A stretch of DNA of 64,000 nucleotides from Eutreptiella sp. 'Long Island Sound 2002'. Lineage: Eukaryota; Euglenozoa; Euglenophyceae; Eutreptiales; Eutreptiaceae. Location of the stretch: contig OZ038379.1 in the NCBI GenBank assembly GCA_964036045.1, forward strand, positions 113,611,604 through 113,675,603. Direction: 5' to 3'. Under the pieces are notes generated by a model. It saw only the letters and a list, made by a program, of their open reading frames with translations, was not told the DNA's origin and did no database searches. The translations under genes and the position numbers were made by a program. This document shows, piece after piece, positions 11,701 to 23,621 of the stretch (position 1 is the stretch's first letter; each line of letters starts with the position of its first letter).

Positions 11701-14700
11701 CGCACCAAATATTTGACGGAACCCCTGTAGACCCTCCAAATATTTGACGGAACCCCTTCCGTCAAATATTTGGGGGGTGTAGACCCTCCAAATATTTGAC
11801 GGAACCCCTTCCGTCAAATATTTGGGGGCTGTAGACCCACCAAATATGTGACGGAACCCCTTCCGTCAAATATTTCGGGGCTGTACACCCGGCAGATATT
11901 TGACGGAACCCCTTCCGTCAAATATTTGGGGGGTGTAGACCCACCAAATATTTGACGGAACCCCTTCCGTCAAATATTTGGTGGGTGTAGACACCCAGCA
12001 GATATTTGACGGAACCCCTTCCGTCAAATATTTGGGGGATGTAGACCCACCAAATATTTGACGGAACCCCTTCCGTCAAATATTTGGGGGGTGTAGACCC
12101 TCCAAATATTTGACGGAACCCCTTCCGTCAAATATTTGGGGGCTGTAGACCCACCAAATATGTGACGGAACCCCTTCCGTCAAATATTTGGGGACTGTAC
12201 ACCCGGCATATATTTGACGGAACCCCTTCCGTCAAATATTTGGGGGGTCTAGACCCACCAAATATTTGACGGAACCCCTTCCGTCAAATATTTGGTGGGT
12301 GTAGACACCCAGCAGATATTTGACGGAACCCCTTCCGTCAAATATTTGGGGGGTGTAGACCCACCAAATATTTGACGGAACCCCTTCCGTCAAATATTTG
12401 GGGGCTGTACACCCACCAAATATTTGACAGAACCCCTGTACACCCACCAAATATTTGACGGAACCCCGTCCGTCAAATATTTGGGGGCTGTAGACCCACC
12501 AAATATTTGACGGAACCCCTTCCGTCAAATATTTGGGGGCTGTAGACCCACCAAATATGTGACGGAACCCCTTCCGTCAAATATTTGGGGGCTGTAGACC
12601 CACCAAATACTTGACGGAACCCCTTCTGTCAAATATTTGGGGGGTGTAGACCCACCAAATATTTGACGGAACCCCTTCCGTCAAATATTTGGTGGGTGTA
12701 GACACCCGGCAGATATTTGACGGAACCCCTTCCGTCAAATATTTGGGGGGTGTAGACCCACCAAATATTTGACGGAACCCCTTCCGTCAAATATTTGGGG
12801 GCTGTACACCCACCAAATATTTGACGGAACCCCTGTACACCCACCAAATATTTGATGGAACCCCTTCCGTCAAATATTTGGGGGCTGTAGACCCACCAAA
12901 TATTTGACGGAACCCCTTCCGTCAAATATTTGGGGGCTGTAGACCCACCAAATATGTGACGGAACCCCTTCCGTCAAATATTTGGGGGCTGTAGACCCAC
13001 CAAATATGTGACGGAACCCCTTCCGTCAAATATTTGGGGGTTGTAGACCCACCAAATATTTGACGGAACCCCTTCCGTCAAATATTTGGGGGCTGTAGAC
13101 CCACCAAATATTTGACGGAACCCCTTCCGTCAAATATTTGGGGGGTGTAGACCCACCAAGTATTTGACGGAACCCCTTCCGTCAAATATTTGGGGGCTGT
13201 AGACCCACCAAATATTTGACGGAACCCCTTCCGTCAAATATTTGGGGGGTGTAGACCCACCAAATATTTGACGGAACCCCTTCCGTCAAATATTTGGGGG
13301 GTGTAGACCCTCCAAATATTTGACGGAACCCCTTCCGTCAAATATTTGGGGGCTGTACACCCACCAGATATTTCACGGAACCCCTTCCGTCAAATATTTG
13401 GGGGCTGTACACCCACCAGATATTTGACCGAACCCCTTCCGTCAAATATTTGGGGGGTGTAGACCCACCAAATATTTGACGGAACCCCTTCCGTCAAATA
13501 TTTGGTGGGTGTAGACCCACCAAATGTTTGACGGAACCCCTTCCGTCAAATATTTGGGGGCTGTACACCCACCAGATATTTGACGGAACCCCTTCCGTAA
13601 AATATTTGGGGGCTGTACACCCATCAGATATTTGACGGAACCCCTGTACACCCACCAAATATTTGACGGAACCCCTTCCGTCAAATAATTTCGGGGCTGT
13701 AGACCCCCCAAATATTTGACGGAACCCTTTCCGTCAAATATTTGGGGGCTGTAGACCCCCCAAATATTTGACGGACCCCTTCCGTCAAATATTTGGGGGT
13801 TGTAGACCCACCAAATATGTGACGGAACCCCTTCCGTCAAATATTTGGTGGGTCTACAGCCCCCAAATATTTGACGTAAGGGGTTCCGTCAAATATTTGG
13901 TGGGTGTAGACCCACCAAATATTTGACGGAACCCCTGCCGTCAAATGTTTGGGGGGTGTAGACCCACCAAATATTTGACGGAACCCCTTCCGTCAAATAT
14001 ATTTGGGGGGTGTAGACCCACCAAATATTTGACGGAACCCCTTCCGTCAAAAATTTGGGGGGTGTAGACCTACCAAATATTTGACGGAACCCCTTCCGTC
14101 AAATATTTGGGGGCTGTACACCCACCAGATATTTGACGGAACCCCTTCCGTCAAATATTTGGGGGCTGTACACCCACCAGATATTTGACGGAACCCCTTC
14201 CGTCAAATATTTGGGGGGTGTAGACCCACCAAATATTTGACGGAACCCCTTCCTTCAATTATTTGGTGGGTGTAGACCCACCAAATATTTGACGGAACCC
14301 CTTCCGTCAAATATTTGGGGGCTGTACACCCAGCAGATATTTGACGGAACCCCTTCCGTCAAATATTTGGGGGCTGTACACCCACCAGATATTTGACGGA
14401 ACCCCTGTACACCCACCAAATATTTGACGGAACCCCTTCCGTCAAATATTTGGGGGGTGTAGACCCACCAAACATTTGACGGAACCCCTTCCGTCAAATA
14501 TTTGGGGGGTGTAGACCCACCAAATATTTGACGGAACCCCTTCCGTCAAATATTTGGTGGGTGTAGACCCACCAAATGTTTGACGGAACCCCTTCCGTCA
14601 AATATTTGGGGGCTGTACACCCACCAGATATTTGACGGAACCCCTTCCGTAAAATATTTGGGGGCTGTACACCCATCAGATATTTGACGGAACCCCTGTA

Positions 14701-17700
14701 CACCCACCAAATATTTGACGGAACCCCTTCCGTCAAATAATTTCGGGGCTGTAGACCCCCCAAATATTTGACGGAACCCTTTCCGTCAAATATTTGGGGG
14801 CTGTAGACCCCCCAAATATTTGACGGACCCCTTCCGTCAAATATTTGGGGGTTGTAGACCCACCAAATATGTGACGGAACCCCTTCCGTCAAATATTTGG
14901 TGGGTCTACAGCCCCCAAATATTTGACGTAAGGGGTTCCGTCAAATATTTGGTGGGTGTAGACCCACCAAATATTTGACGGAACCCCTGCCGTCAAATGT
15001 TTGGGGGGTGTAGACCCACCAAATATTTGACGGAACCCCTTCCGTCAAATATATTTGGGGGGTGTAGACCCACCAAATATTTGACGGAACCCCTTCCGTC
15101 AAAAATTTGGGGGGTGTAGACCTACCAAATATTTGACGGAACCCCTTCCGTCAAATATTTGGGGGCTGTACACCCACCAGATATTTGACGGAACCCCTTC
15201 CGTCAAATATTTGGGGGCTGTACACCCACCAGATATTTGACGGAACCCCTTCCGTCAAATATTTGGGGGGTGTAGACCCACCAAATATTTGACGGAACCC
15301 CTTCCTTCAATTATTTGGTGGGTGTAGACCCACCAAATATTTGACGGAACCCCTTCCGTCAAATATTTGGGGGCTGTACACCCAGCAGATATTTGACGGA
15401 ACCCCTTCCGTCAAATATTTGGGGGCTGTACACCCACCAGATATTTGACGGAACCCCTGTACACCCACCAAATATTTGACGGAACCCCTTCCGTCAAATA
15501 TTTGGGGGGTGTAGACCCACCAAACATTTGACGGAACCCCTTCCGTCAAATATTTGGGGGGTGTAGACCCACCAAATATTTGACGGAACCCCTTCCGTGA
15601 AATATTTGGGGGCTGTAGACCCCCCAAATATTTGACAGAACCCCTTCCGTCAAATATTTGGGGGCTGTAGACCCACCAAATATGTGACGGAACCCCTTCC
15701 GTCAAATAATCGGGGGGTGTAGACCCACCAAATATTTGACGGAACCCCTTCCGTCAAATATTTGGGGGGTGTAGACCCTCCAAATATTTGACGGAACCCC
15801 TTCCGTCAAATATTTGGGGGGTGTAGACCCACCAAATATTTGACGGAACCCCTTCCGTCAAATATTTGGGGGCTGTACACCCACCAAATATTTGACGGAA
15901 CCCCTGTACACCCACCAAATATTTGACGGAACCCCGTCCGTCAAATATTTGGGGGCTGTAGACCCACCAAATATTTGACGGAACCCCTTCCGTCAAATAT
16001 TTGGGGGCTGTAGACCCACCAAATATGTGACGGAACCCCTTCCGTCAAATATTTGGGGGCTGTAGACCCACCAAATATGTGACGGAACCCCTTCCGTCAA
16101 ATATTTGGGGGTTGTAGACCCACCAAATATTTGACGGAACCCCTTCCGTCAAATATTTGGGGGCTGTAGACCCACCAAATATTTGACGGAACCCCTTCCG
16201 TCAAATATTTGGGGGCTATACACCCACCAAATACTTGACGGAACCCCTTCTGTCAAATATTTGGGGGGTGTAGACCCACCAAATATTTGACGGAACCCCT
16301 TCCGTCAAATATTTGGTGGGTGTAGACACCCGGCAGATATTTGACGGAACCCCTTCCGTCAAATATTTGGGGGGTGTAGACCCACCAAATATTTGACGGA
16401 ACCCCTTCCGTCAAATATTTGGGGGCTGTACACCCACCAAATATTTGACGGAACCCCTGTACACCCACCAAATATTTGACGGAACCCCTTCCGTCAAAAA
16501 TTTGGGGGCTGTAGACCCACCAAATATTTGACGGAACCCCTTCCGTCAAATATTTGGGGGCTGTAGACCCACCAAATATGTGACGGAACCCCTTCCGTCA
16601 AATATTTGGGGGGTGTAGACCCACCAAGTATTTGACGGAACCCCTTCCGTCAAATATTTGGGGGCTGTAGACCCACCAAATATTTGACGGAACCCCTTCC
16701 GTCAAATATTTGGGGGCTGTAGACCCACCAAATATTTGACGGAACCCCTTCCGTCAAATATTTGGGGGGTGTAGACCCTCCAAATATTTGACGGAACCCC
16801 TTCCGTCAAATATTTGGGGGCTGTACACCCACCAGATATTTGACGGAACCCCTTCCGTCGAATATTTGGGGGCTGTACACCCACCAGATATTTGACCGAA
16901 CCCCTTCCGTCAAATATTTGGGGGGTGTAGACCTACCAAATATTTGACGGAACCCCTTCCGTCAAATATTTGGGGGCTGTAGACCCACCAGATATTTGAC
17001 GGAACCCCTTCTGTCAAATATTTGGGGGCTGTACACCCATCAGATATTTGACGGAACCCCTGTACACCCACCAAATATTTGACGGAACCCCTTCCGTCAA
17101 ATATTTGGGGGCTGTAGACCCCCCAAATATTTGACGGAACCCCTTCCGTCAAATATTTGGGGGCTGTAGACCCCCCAAATATTTGACGGACCCCTTCCGT
17201 CAAATATTTGGGGGTTGTAGACCCACCAAATATTTGACGGAACCCCTTCCGTCAAATATATTTGGGGGGTGTAGACCCACCAAATATTTGACGGAACCCC
17301 TTCCGTCAAATATTTGGGGGGTGTAGACCTACCAAATATTTGACGGAACCCCTTCCGTCAAATATTTGGGGGCTGTACACCCACCAGATATTTGACGGAA
17401 CCCCTTCTGTCAAATATTTGGGGGCTGTACACCCACCAGATATTTGACGGAACCCCTTCCGTCAAATATTTGGGGGGTGTAGACCCACCAAATATTTGAC
17501 GGAACCCCTTCCTTCAATTATTTGGTGGGTGTAGACCCACCAAATATTTGACGGAACCCCTTCCGTCAAATATTTGGGGGCTGTACACCCAGCAGATATT
17601 TGACGGAACCCCTTCCGTCAAATATTTGGGAGCTGTACACCCACCAGATATTTGACGGAACCCCTGTACACCCACCAAATATTTGACGGAACCCCTTCCG

Positions 17701-20340
17701 TCAAATATTTGGGGGGTGTAGACCCACCAAACATTTGACGGAACCCCTTCCGTCAAATATTTGGGGGGTGTAGACCCACCAAATATTTGACGGACCCCCT
17801 TCCGTGAAATATTTGGGGGCTGTAGACCCCCCAAATATTTGACAGAACCCCTTCCGTCAAATATTTGGGGGCTGTAGACCCACCAAATATGTGACGGAAC
17901 CCCTTCCGTCAAATAATCGGGGGGTGTAGACCCACCAAATATTTGACGGAACCCCTTCCGTCAAATATTTGGGGGGTGTAGACCCTCCAAATATTTGACG
18001 GAACCCCTTCCGTCAAATATTTGGGGGGTGTAGACCCATCAAATATTTGACGGAACCCCTTCCGTCAAATATTTGGTGGGTGTAGACCCACCAAATATTT
18101 GACGGAACCCCTTCCGTCAAATATTTGAAGGCTGTACAACCACCAGATATTTGACGGAACCCTTTCCGTCAAATATTTGGAAGCTGTACACCCATCAGAT
18201 ATTTGACGGAAATCCTGTACAGCCACCAAATATTTGACGGAACCCCTTCCGTCAAATATTTGGGGGCTGTAGACCCCCCAAATATTTGACGGACCCCTTC
18301 CGTCAAATATTTGGGGGCTGTAGACCCACCAAATATGTGACGGAACCCCTTCCGTCAAATGTTTGGGGGGTGTAGACCCACCAAATATTTGACGGAACCC
18401 CTTCCGTCAAACATATTTGGGGGGTGTAGACCCACCAGATATTTGACGGAACCCCTTCCGTCAAATATATTTGGGGGGTGTAGACCCACCAAATATTTGA
18501 CGGAACCCCTTCCGTCAAATATTTGGGGGCTGTACACCCACCAGATATTTGACGGAACCCCTTCCGTCAAATATTTGGGGGGTGTAGACCCACCAAATAT
18601 TTGACGGCCCCCCTTCCGTCAATTATTTGGTGGGTGTAGACCCACCAAATATTTGACGGAACCCCTTCCGTCAAATATTTGGGGGCTGTACACCCAGCAG
18701 ATATTTGACCGAACCCCTTCCGTCAAATATTTGGGGGCTGTACACCCACCAGATATTTGACGGAACCCCTGTACACCCACCAAATATTTGACGGAACCCC
18801 TTCCGTCAAATATTTGGGGGGTGTAGACCCACCAAACATTTGACGGAACCCCTTCCGTCAAATATTTGGGGGCTGTAGACCCACCAAATATTTGACGGAA
18901 CCCCTTCCGTCAAATATTTGGGGGCTGTAGACCCCCCAAATATTTGACGGAACCCCTTCCGTCAAATATTTGGGGGCGGTAGACCCACCAAATATGCGAC
19001 GGAAGCCCTTCCGTCAAATATTTGGGGGCTGTACACCCACCAAATGTTTGACGGAACCCCTTCCGTCAAATCTTTGGGGGGTGTAGACCCACCAAATATT
19101 TGACGGAACCCCTTCCGTCAAATATTAGGGGGGTGTAGACCCACCAAATATTTGACGGAACCCCTTCCGTCAAATATTTGGGGCCTGTAGACCCACCAAA
19201 TATTTGACGGAACCCCTTCCGTCAAATATTTGGGGGCTGTACACCCACCAGATATTTGACGGAACCCCTTCCGTCAAATATTTGGGGGCTGTACACCCAC
19301 CAGATATTTGACGGAACCCCTGTAGACCCACCAAATATTTGACGGAACCCCTTCCGTCAAATACTTGGGGGGTGTAAACCCACCAAATATTTGACGGAAC
19401 CCCTTCCGTCAAATATTTGGGGGCTGTAGACCCACCAAATATTTGACGGAACCCCTTCCGTCAAATATTTGGGGGCCGTAGACCCCCCAAATATTTGACG
19501 GAACCCCTTCCGTGAAATATTTGGGGGCTGTAGACCCACCAAATATGTGACGGAACCCCTTCCGTCAAATATTTGGGGGCTGTACACCCACCAAATATTT
19601 GACGGAACCCCTTCCGTCAAATATTTGGGGGCCGTAGACCCACCAAATATTTGACGGAACCCCTTCCGTCAAATATTTGGGGGCTGTAGACCCACCAAAT
19701 ATTTGACGGAACCGATTCCGTCAAATATTTGGGGGCTGTACACCCACCAGATATTTGACGGAACCCCTTCCGTCAAATATTTGGGGGCTGTAGACCCCCC
19801 AAATATTTGACGGAACCCCTTCCGTCAAATATTTGGGGGCTGTAGACCCACCAAATATGTGACGGAACCCCTTCCGTCAAATATTTGGGGGCTGTAGACC
19901 CACCAAATATTTGACAGAACCCCTTCCGTCAAATATTTGGGGGGTGTAGACCCACCAAATATTTGACGGAACCCCTTCCGTCAAATATTTGGTGGGTGTA
20001 GACCCACCAAATGTTTGACGGAACCCCTTCCGTCAAATATTTGGGGGCTGTACACCCACCAGATATTTGACGGAACCCCTTCCGTCAAATATTTGGGGGC
20101 TGTAGACCCCCCAAATATTTGACGGAACCCCTTCCGTCAAATATTGGGGGGCTGTAGACCCCCCAAATATTTGACGGAACCCCTCTACACCCACCAAATA
20201 TTTGACGCAACCCCTTCCGTCAAATATTTGGGGGGTGTAGACCCACCAAATATTTGACGGAACCCCTTCCGTCAAATATTTGGGGGGTGTAGACCCTCCA
20301 AATATTTGACGGAACCCCTTCCGTCAAATATTTTGGGGGT
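5790..20340. repeat. 14.5-kb hairpin satellite, 52-bp unit, about 275 copies
   Basis: Each unit contains an inverted repeat: CCGTCAAATATTTGG and its complement CCAAATATTTGACGG, separated by a roughly 14-bp loop (variants of GGGCTGTAGACCCA), then GAACCCCTT. A shortened class lacks one arm (GACGGAACCCCTGTACACCC). Point variants (GGCAGATATTTG, AATATGTGACGG) recur in the same order, giving higher-order repeats with spacings of 1,638 bp (7,645 to 9,283) and 1,052 bp (13,440 onward). Because 52 is not a multiple of 3, the frames of 60-150 codons that cross it rotate through the unit and are not genes. Confidence 0.97.
13440..15592. repeat. Recent 1,052-bp tandem duplication within the satellite, with a flipped unit
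   Basis: Two copies offset by exactly 1,052 bp share every private variant I checked: GTAAAATATTTG, AATAATTTCGGGGC, CAAATATATTTGG, TTCAATTATTTGG, and a reversed-orientation unit with GACGTAAGGGGTTCC at 13,851-13,895 and 14,903-14,947. The copies look identical by eye, pointing to a recent unequal-exchange or replication-slippage event. Parts recur again near 17,500 with more differences. Confidence 0.85.
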
Positions 20341-21027
20341 GTAGACACCCCAAATTGTCATGTATTGTCATGTATCGTTGTTGAACGGCAATTATCGTTG
20401 GCGTGTCTTCAACCTCCTTTTTGGGCATCCCCACCCTGAAGACCTTGGAGACCGCCTTCAATCTTGGGCAGTCAGGCATGGGCACATTCGTACCCCAGCG
20501 GACAAACATAACGAACGCACAGTGCAGCAAACCTAGTGGTGATCACATGTGTGTACTCTTTCCCACATCTCATTAGGCATGCTCTGGGCATGTGTACTCA
20601 CGTCCCCTACCCTTGAAGCACTCTGTGTTGCAGTTGGGGAAGGGGGGGGTGCGCCTTGTGCCAGCGCCATGGCTGGCACAGAGGCGTCCATAGGCACGCT
20701 CTGGGCATGCATAGGCCTGTTCCTGATGTACCCCACCATTTTGGGGGTGTAGACCCCCCAAATATTTGACGGAACCCCTTCCGTGGAATATTTTGGGGCT
20801 GTAGACACCCCAAATTGTCATGTATTGTCCCGTATCATTGTTGAACGGCAATTATCGTTGGCGTGTCTTCAACCTCCTTTTTGGGCATCCCCACCCTGAA
20901 GACCTTGGAGACCTCCTTCAATCTTGGACAGTCAGGCATGGGCACATTCGTACCGCAGCGGACAAACATAATGAACGCACAGTGCAGCAAACCTAGTGGT
21001 GATCACATGTGTGTACTCTTTCCCGCT
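20339..21027. repeat. 230-bp direct duplication at the satellite/helicase boundary
   Basis: 20,341-20,568 and 20,801-21,027 are about 95% alike and offset by 460 bp. Each begins with a partial satellite unit (GTAGACACCCCAAATTGTCA). On the minus strand both keep a common frame of about 60 codons (MFVR, GTNVPMPDCPRLK, VGMPKKEVEDTPTIIAV). In the inner copy it is closed by TGA where the outer copy has CGA. That frame is in register with the end of the helicase open frame, so it may be a former C-terminal extension. The 230 bp between the copies holds one satellite unit and nothing else recognised. Confidence 0.8.
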
Positions 21028-21107
21028 GGTGCTGTGGCCGGTACTGTTGTGATGTGCCAGGGATGGTCAGAGGCCATGGGTCAATGCATGTTCTTCTACA
21101 TAAAGGG

Positions 21108-22238
21108 CTAGTGGCGCCCCAGAATGTAATCTTTCACCCCGTGGGGCAGCTTGCGCCACACACATTGGGGGGCTTCCTCCTCGTGCACCGGAAGCGGTGC
21201 ACACACCCCAAGGGTCCCAGGGCAAGGGTGCACACCATGGAGCAGGGACGCCACGTACACACCAATAGGGGTGCGGAATTCCGCACACAAGAACGGCAGG
21301 GAATCCAGGCACGCGTACGCGTCCTGCCACAAGGGCAGGTGGATCGTGCGGTACGCCCCTACTGACTCCTTGTTGCTGTACTTTTGCTTCCAGAAGAGGG
21401 GCCTTCCCACCAGGTGCTGGACGAGTCGCTGCTCCCACACGTCAAGCTTGGATGTGTGGGTTACCCTCACCAGCCCCCCCCAGTCCCCCTCTCCCCTGTC
21501 CCCTTGTCCATCGTCCTCAACCAAGACGTACGGGAGCGCCCATTCGGTGAAGTCAGGCAGGATGACCCCCAGAAGGCGGGGTTTCACAATGTTCCCCCGT
21601 GCATCCCTCAGAGAAACAGACACCTCATCCTTCCGCTTGTTGGCCATGATGCGCTCAAAGTCAAGCAAGTGATCCGCACTGCCTGGTTGATACCCCCATA
21701 GGTCCCGTGCCCTCTTGTGCCTCCTCCATGGCTTCCACAGCCAGTGCCCCATCACCCCCCCAGCCAACCGGTAGATTGTGCCATGCACAATCTTCTCCAC
21801 AGTTGCGGCCTCCCTCAGAACCACTGCCAGCTCAAGAGTGTCGCTCACAGTCCCAGAGGCTGCTTCCCACTGCATCGCGTGCAGTGCCTCGAGCCCTACA
21901 CCAGGGGTGGGGTGGGTGGTCCACCGTGCAAAGTGCCCGAAGAGGTGCAGCTCCGACTGCGCCCTGCTGGTCAGGGTGTTTGACCGCCAGATGTCGTGCA
22001 TGATCCCTGGTGTCTTGGACACCAGGGAGGCCAGGATCACTGGGGCTTGCAGCCCCTGGAACCTATCGAGGGTCGCAACCGTGCTGAGGAGGTTTACATG
22101 ATGGGTGTGCCACTTGCGGCCAACAGACGCCACGCAGTGTTTCAGCCACACCATCTGTGCGTAGTGAGTCGTCCTTACCGCTACCGACTGTGCTGGGTAG
22201 GTCCCTTTCCTGGCAGCATACTCCAAAAAATGGCACAC
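21108..22238 (-). CDS. SF1 helicase, C-terminal half (RecA2) plus unknown C-terminal domain
   Basis: 376 codons ending in TAG. Residues about 53-63 (TVATLDRFQGLQAP) correspond to SF1 motif V and residues 88-98 (TLTSRAQSELHLF) to motif VI with its arginine. The following 270 residues (LGVILPDFTEWALPYVLVEDD; WQDAYACLDSLPFLCAEF) match no family I know. The frame joins the upstream helicase frame at a run of six A (22,225-22,230, plus strand): one base fewer would fuse them. That is either a real +1 mutation or a homopolymer error. After the terminal TAG the same frame continues through another TAG and a TGA into the duplicated 230-bp segment. Confidence 0.8.
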   Translation of the reverse strand: MCHFLEYAARKGTYPAQSVAVRTTHYAQMVWLKHCVASVGRKWHTHHVNLLSTVATLDRFQGLQAPVILASLVSKTPGIMHDIWRSNTLTSRAQSELHLFGHFARWTTHPTPGVGLEALHAMQWEAASGTVSDTLELAVVLREAATVEKIVHGTIYRLAGGVMGHWLWKPWRRHKRARDLWGYQPGSADHLLDFERIMANKRKDEVSVSLRDARGNIVKPRLLGVILPDFTEWALPYVLVEDDGQGDRGEGDWGGLVRVTHTSKLDVWEQRLVQHLVGRPLFWKQKYSNKESVGAYRTIHLPLWQDAYACLDSLPFLCAEFRTPIGVYVASLLHGVHPCPGTLGVCAPLPVHEEEAPQCVWRKLPHGVKDYILGRH

Positions 22239-23451
22239 CGGCAGCCTTCTCCATGCTCAGGCCCCCCTTGTTTAGCAACGCCGGATCCATTCGCAGGGTG
22301 GCCCATGCTTCCTGTACGTCGTGCCACATTCTACCTAGGTCCTGTGCCCCCAAAGTCTGCTCCAACTCCCCCCACCAAGTGGACCTAGCGAGGTCCACAA
22401 TGCGGATGGGGTTGTTCAGGATTGGGTCGGGGAGGGGGTGCTCAGATGAGTGGTAGTGGCCAACTGCCCCCCCCGTAAACAAGGCACGCATGACCGTGGC
22501 CAGCGGCTGGGTCATCCGGTACTGTTGTACCAGGATACTGGCCCGGCAGCGCGTGCGGTACAAAAAGAATTGCAAGGTGCTGGTGGTGCAAAACCGATGC
22601 GAATCATGCCAATGCACTTCCGGGCCACGACCGTCCATTACAACCCCGTTGAACTTGAAGGTGTCCGCCCGTGGCCATGCCACTCTCTGGGGGACTACGT
22701 CAAGCCCCTCAGCCTCACACCAACTTGCCAAAAGCTGGACGTGGCTGTAGGGCCGCAACTGCCCTGGGTCACCACACAGCAGACATTGGCTGCCCATGGC
22801 GGCCAAGTCCAGGCCTACAGGGATGCTGTGCCTCGACGCCTCATCCACGAAGCTGAACGCGAACCTGGTTTTTTCCTGCCCTTTCCCAAGCAGCATCTTG
22901 TGCCGGTTAGCAACCATCCCAGCCGTGGCAAACAGAACACCGCAGGAGTTGAGGGCACATTTGAGGTTAGGCTTGCAACCTGGGGTCTTGCCCAAGGTCT
23001 TCTGCACCTCCTCCTGGTCGAAGGGTGCCAGGCCTGTTGGGGCAGTAGCCCATTGGGCTCGGAGGCGCAACCAGGGGGCTGGGTGCTCGCCAAGCACCTT
23101 CTCACGAAACACACTGTCCTTGTAACACTGCTCGTGAACGCGTGCCAACAACATGTCGACTTGTGCGTTCGTGGATGCAGTCACCAACACGCATGCGCGG
23201 GGTTGGGTATCTGACTCAGGTCCCCCCACCTCCCTGCCCATGTTCCACGTACTCCGGTCAGCAGGTTCAGGGTTCTGGGCGACCAGGAGGCCTTGCTGCC
23301 ATAGCACGGCCTTGATGCATGCCACCAAAGTCTCCGACTTCCCTGTGCCAGCACCACCAGTCAATGCCGTGATGCATGACTCATCCAACACCTGCCGCAC
23401 AGCCAACGCCTGTGAGGGATTTAGCCCGTGCTGTTTGACAAGGTGTTTCAC
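22063..23451 (-). CDS. Upf1-like superfamily 1 helicase, N-terminal half (RecA1)
   Basis: 462 codons, useful up to about residue 408. Q-motif-like NPSQALAV at 11-18; Walker A GGAGTGKS at 32-39; motif Ia region VLVTASTNAQVDMLLARV at 88-105; DEAS (motif II) at 203-206; GDPGQL (motif III) at 227-232; QQYRM at 309-313. This order, with DEAx, GDxxQL and QYRM, is the Upf1/AAA_11-AAA_12 pattern, so an ATP-dependent 5'-3' helicase acting on RNA or DNA is expected. Key ATPase residues are present. It follows, in another frame, the repeat-containing region at 23,622-24,915. A Pif1/RecD or UvrD assignment fits less well because of the QYRM and GDPGQL motifs. Confidence 0.85.
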   Translation of the reverse strand: MKHLVKQHGLNPSQALAVRQVLDESCITALTGGAGTGKSETLVACIKAVLWQQGLLVAQNPEPADRSTWNMGREVGGPESDTQPRACVLVTASTNAQVDMLLARVHEQCYKDSVFREKVLGEHPAPWLRLRAQWATAPTGLAPFDQEEVQKTLGKTPGCKPNLKCALNSCGVLFATAGMVANRHKMLLGKGQEKTRFAFSFVDEASRHSIPVGLDLAAMGSQCLLCGDPGQLRPYSHVQLLASWCEAEGLDVVPQRVAWPRADTFKFNGVVMDGRGPEVHWHDSHRFCTTSTLQFFLYRTRCRASILVQQYRMTQPLATVMRALFTGGAVGHYHSSEHPLPDPILNNPIRIVDLARSTWWGELEQTLGAQDLGRMWHDVQEAWATLRMDPALLNKGGLSMEKAAGVPFFGVCCQERDLPSTVGSGKDDSLRTDGVAETLRGVCWPQVAHPSCKPPQHGCDPR

Positions 23452-23621
23452 GATGTCTGGTCCTCGGTCGACAGGGGAGGCGTGTCCCTCGGTTCGGCCC
23501 GCATGTTTGCCAGCAGTTGGGGCTACGCTTCTCCGTCCTGGATCTCCCTACGCAAGGTCTGAAAGGCACCTGTGTCGGGGACAACCTTACACCAATAGGT
23601 GTCAGCGAGATTGGTGCGTGG

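Noticed and set aside
5800-20340. Dozens of 60-150-codon frames reading IFDGRGSVKYLVG and similar
   Set aside because: They are the 52-bp satellite read through three frames (three units equal 52 codons). Their conservation is that of the DNA repeat.
5790-20340. CRISPR-like array of palindromic repeats
   Set aside because: Units are contiguous with no unique spacers, there are no cas genes, and the window is eukaryotic.
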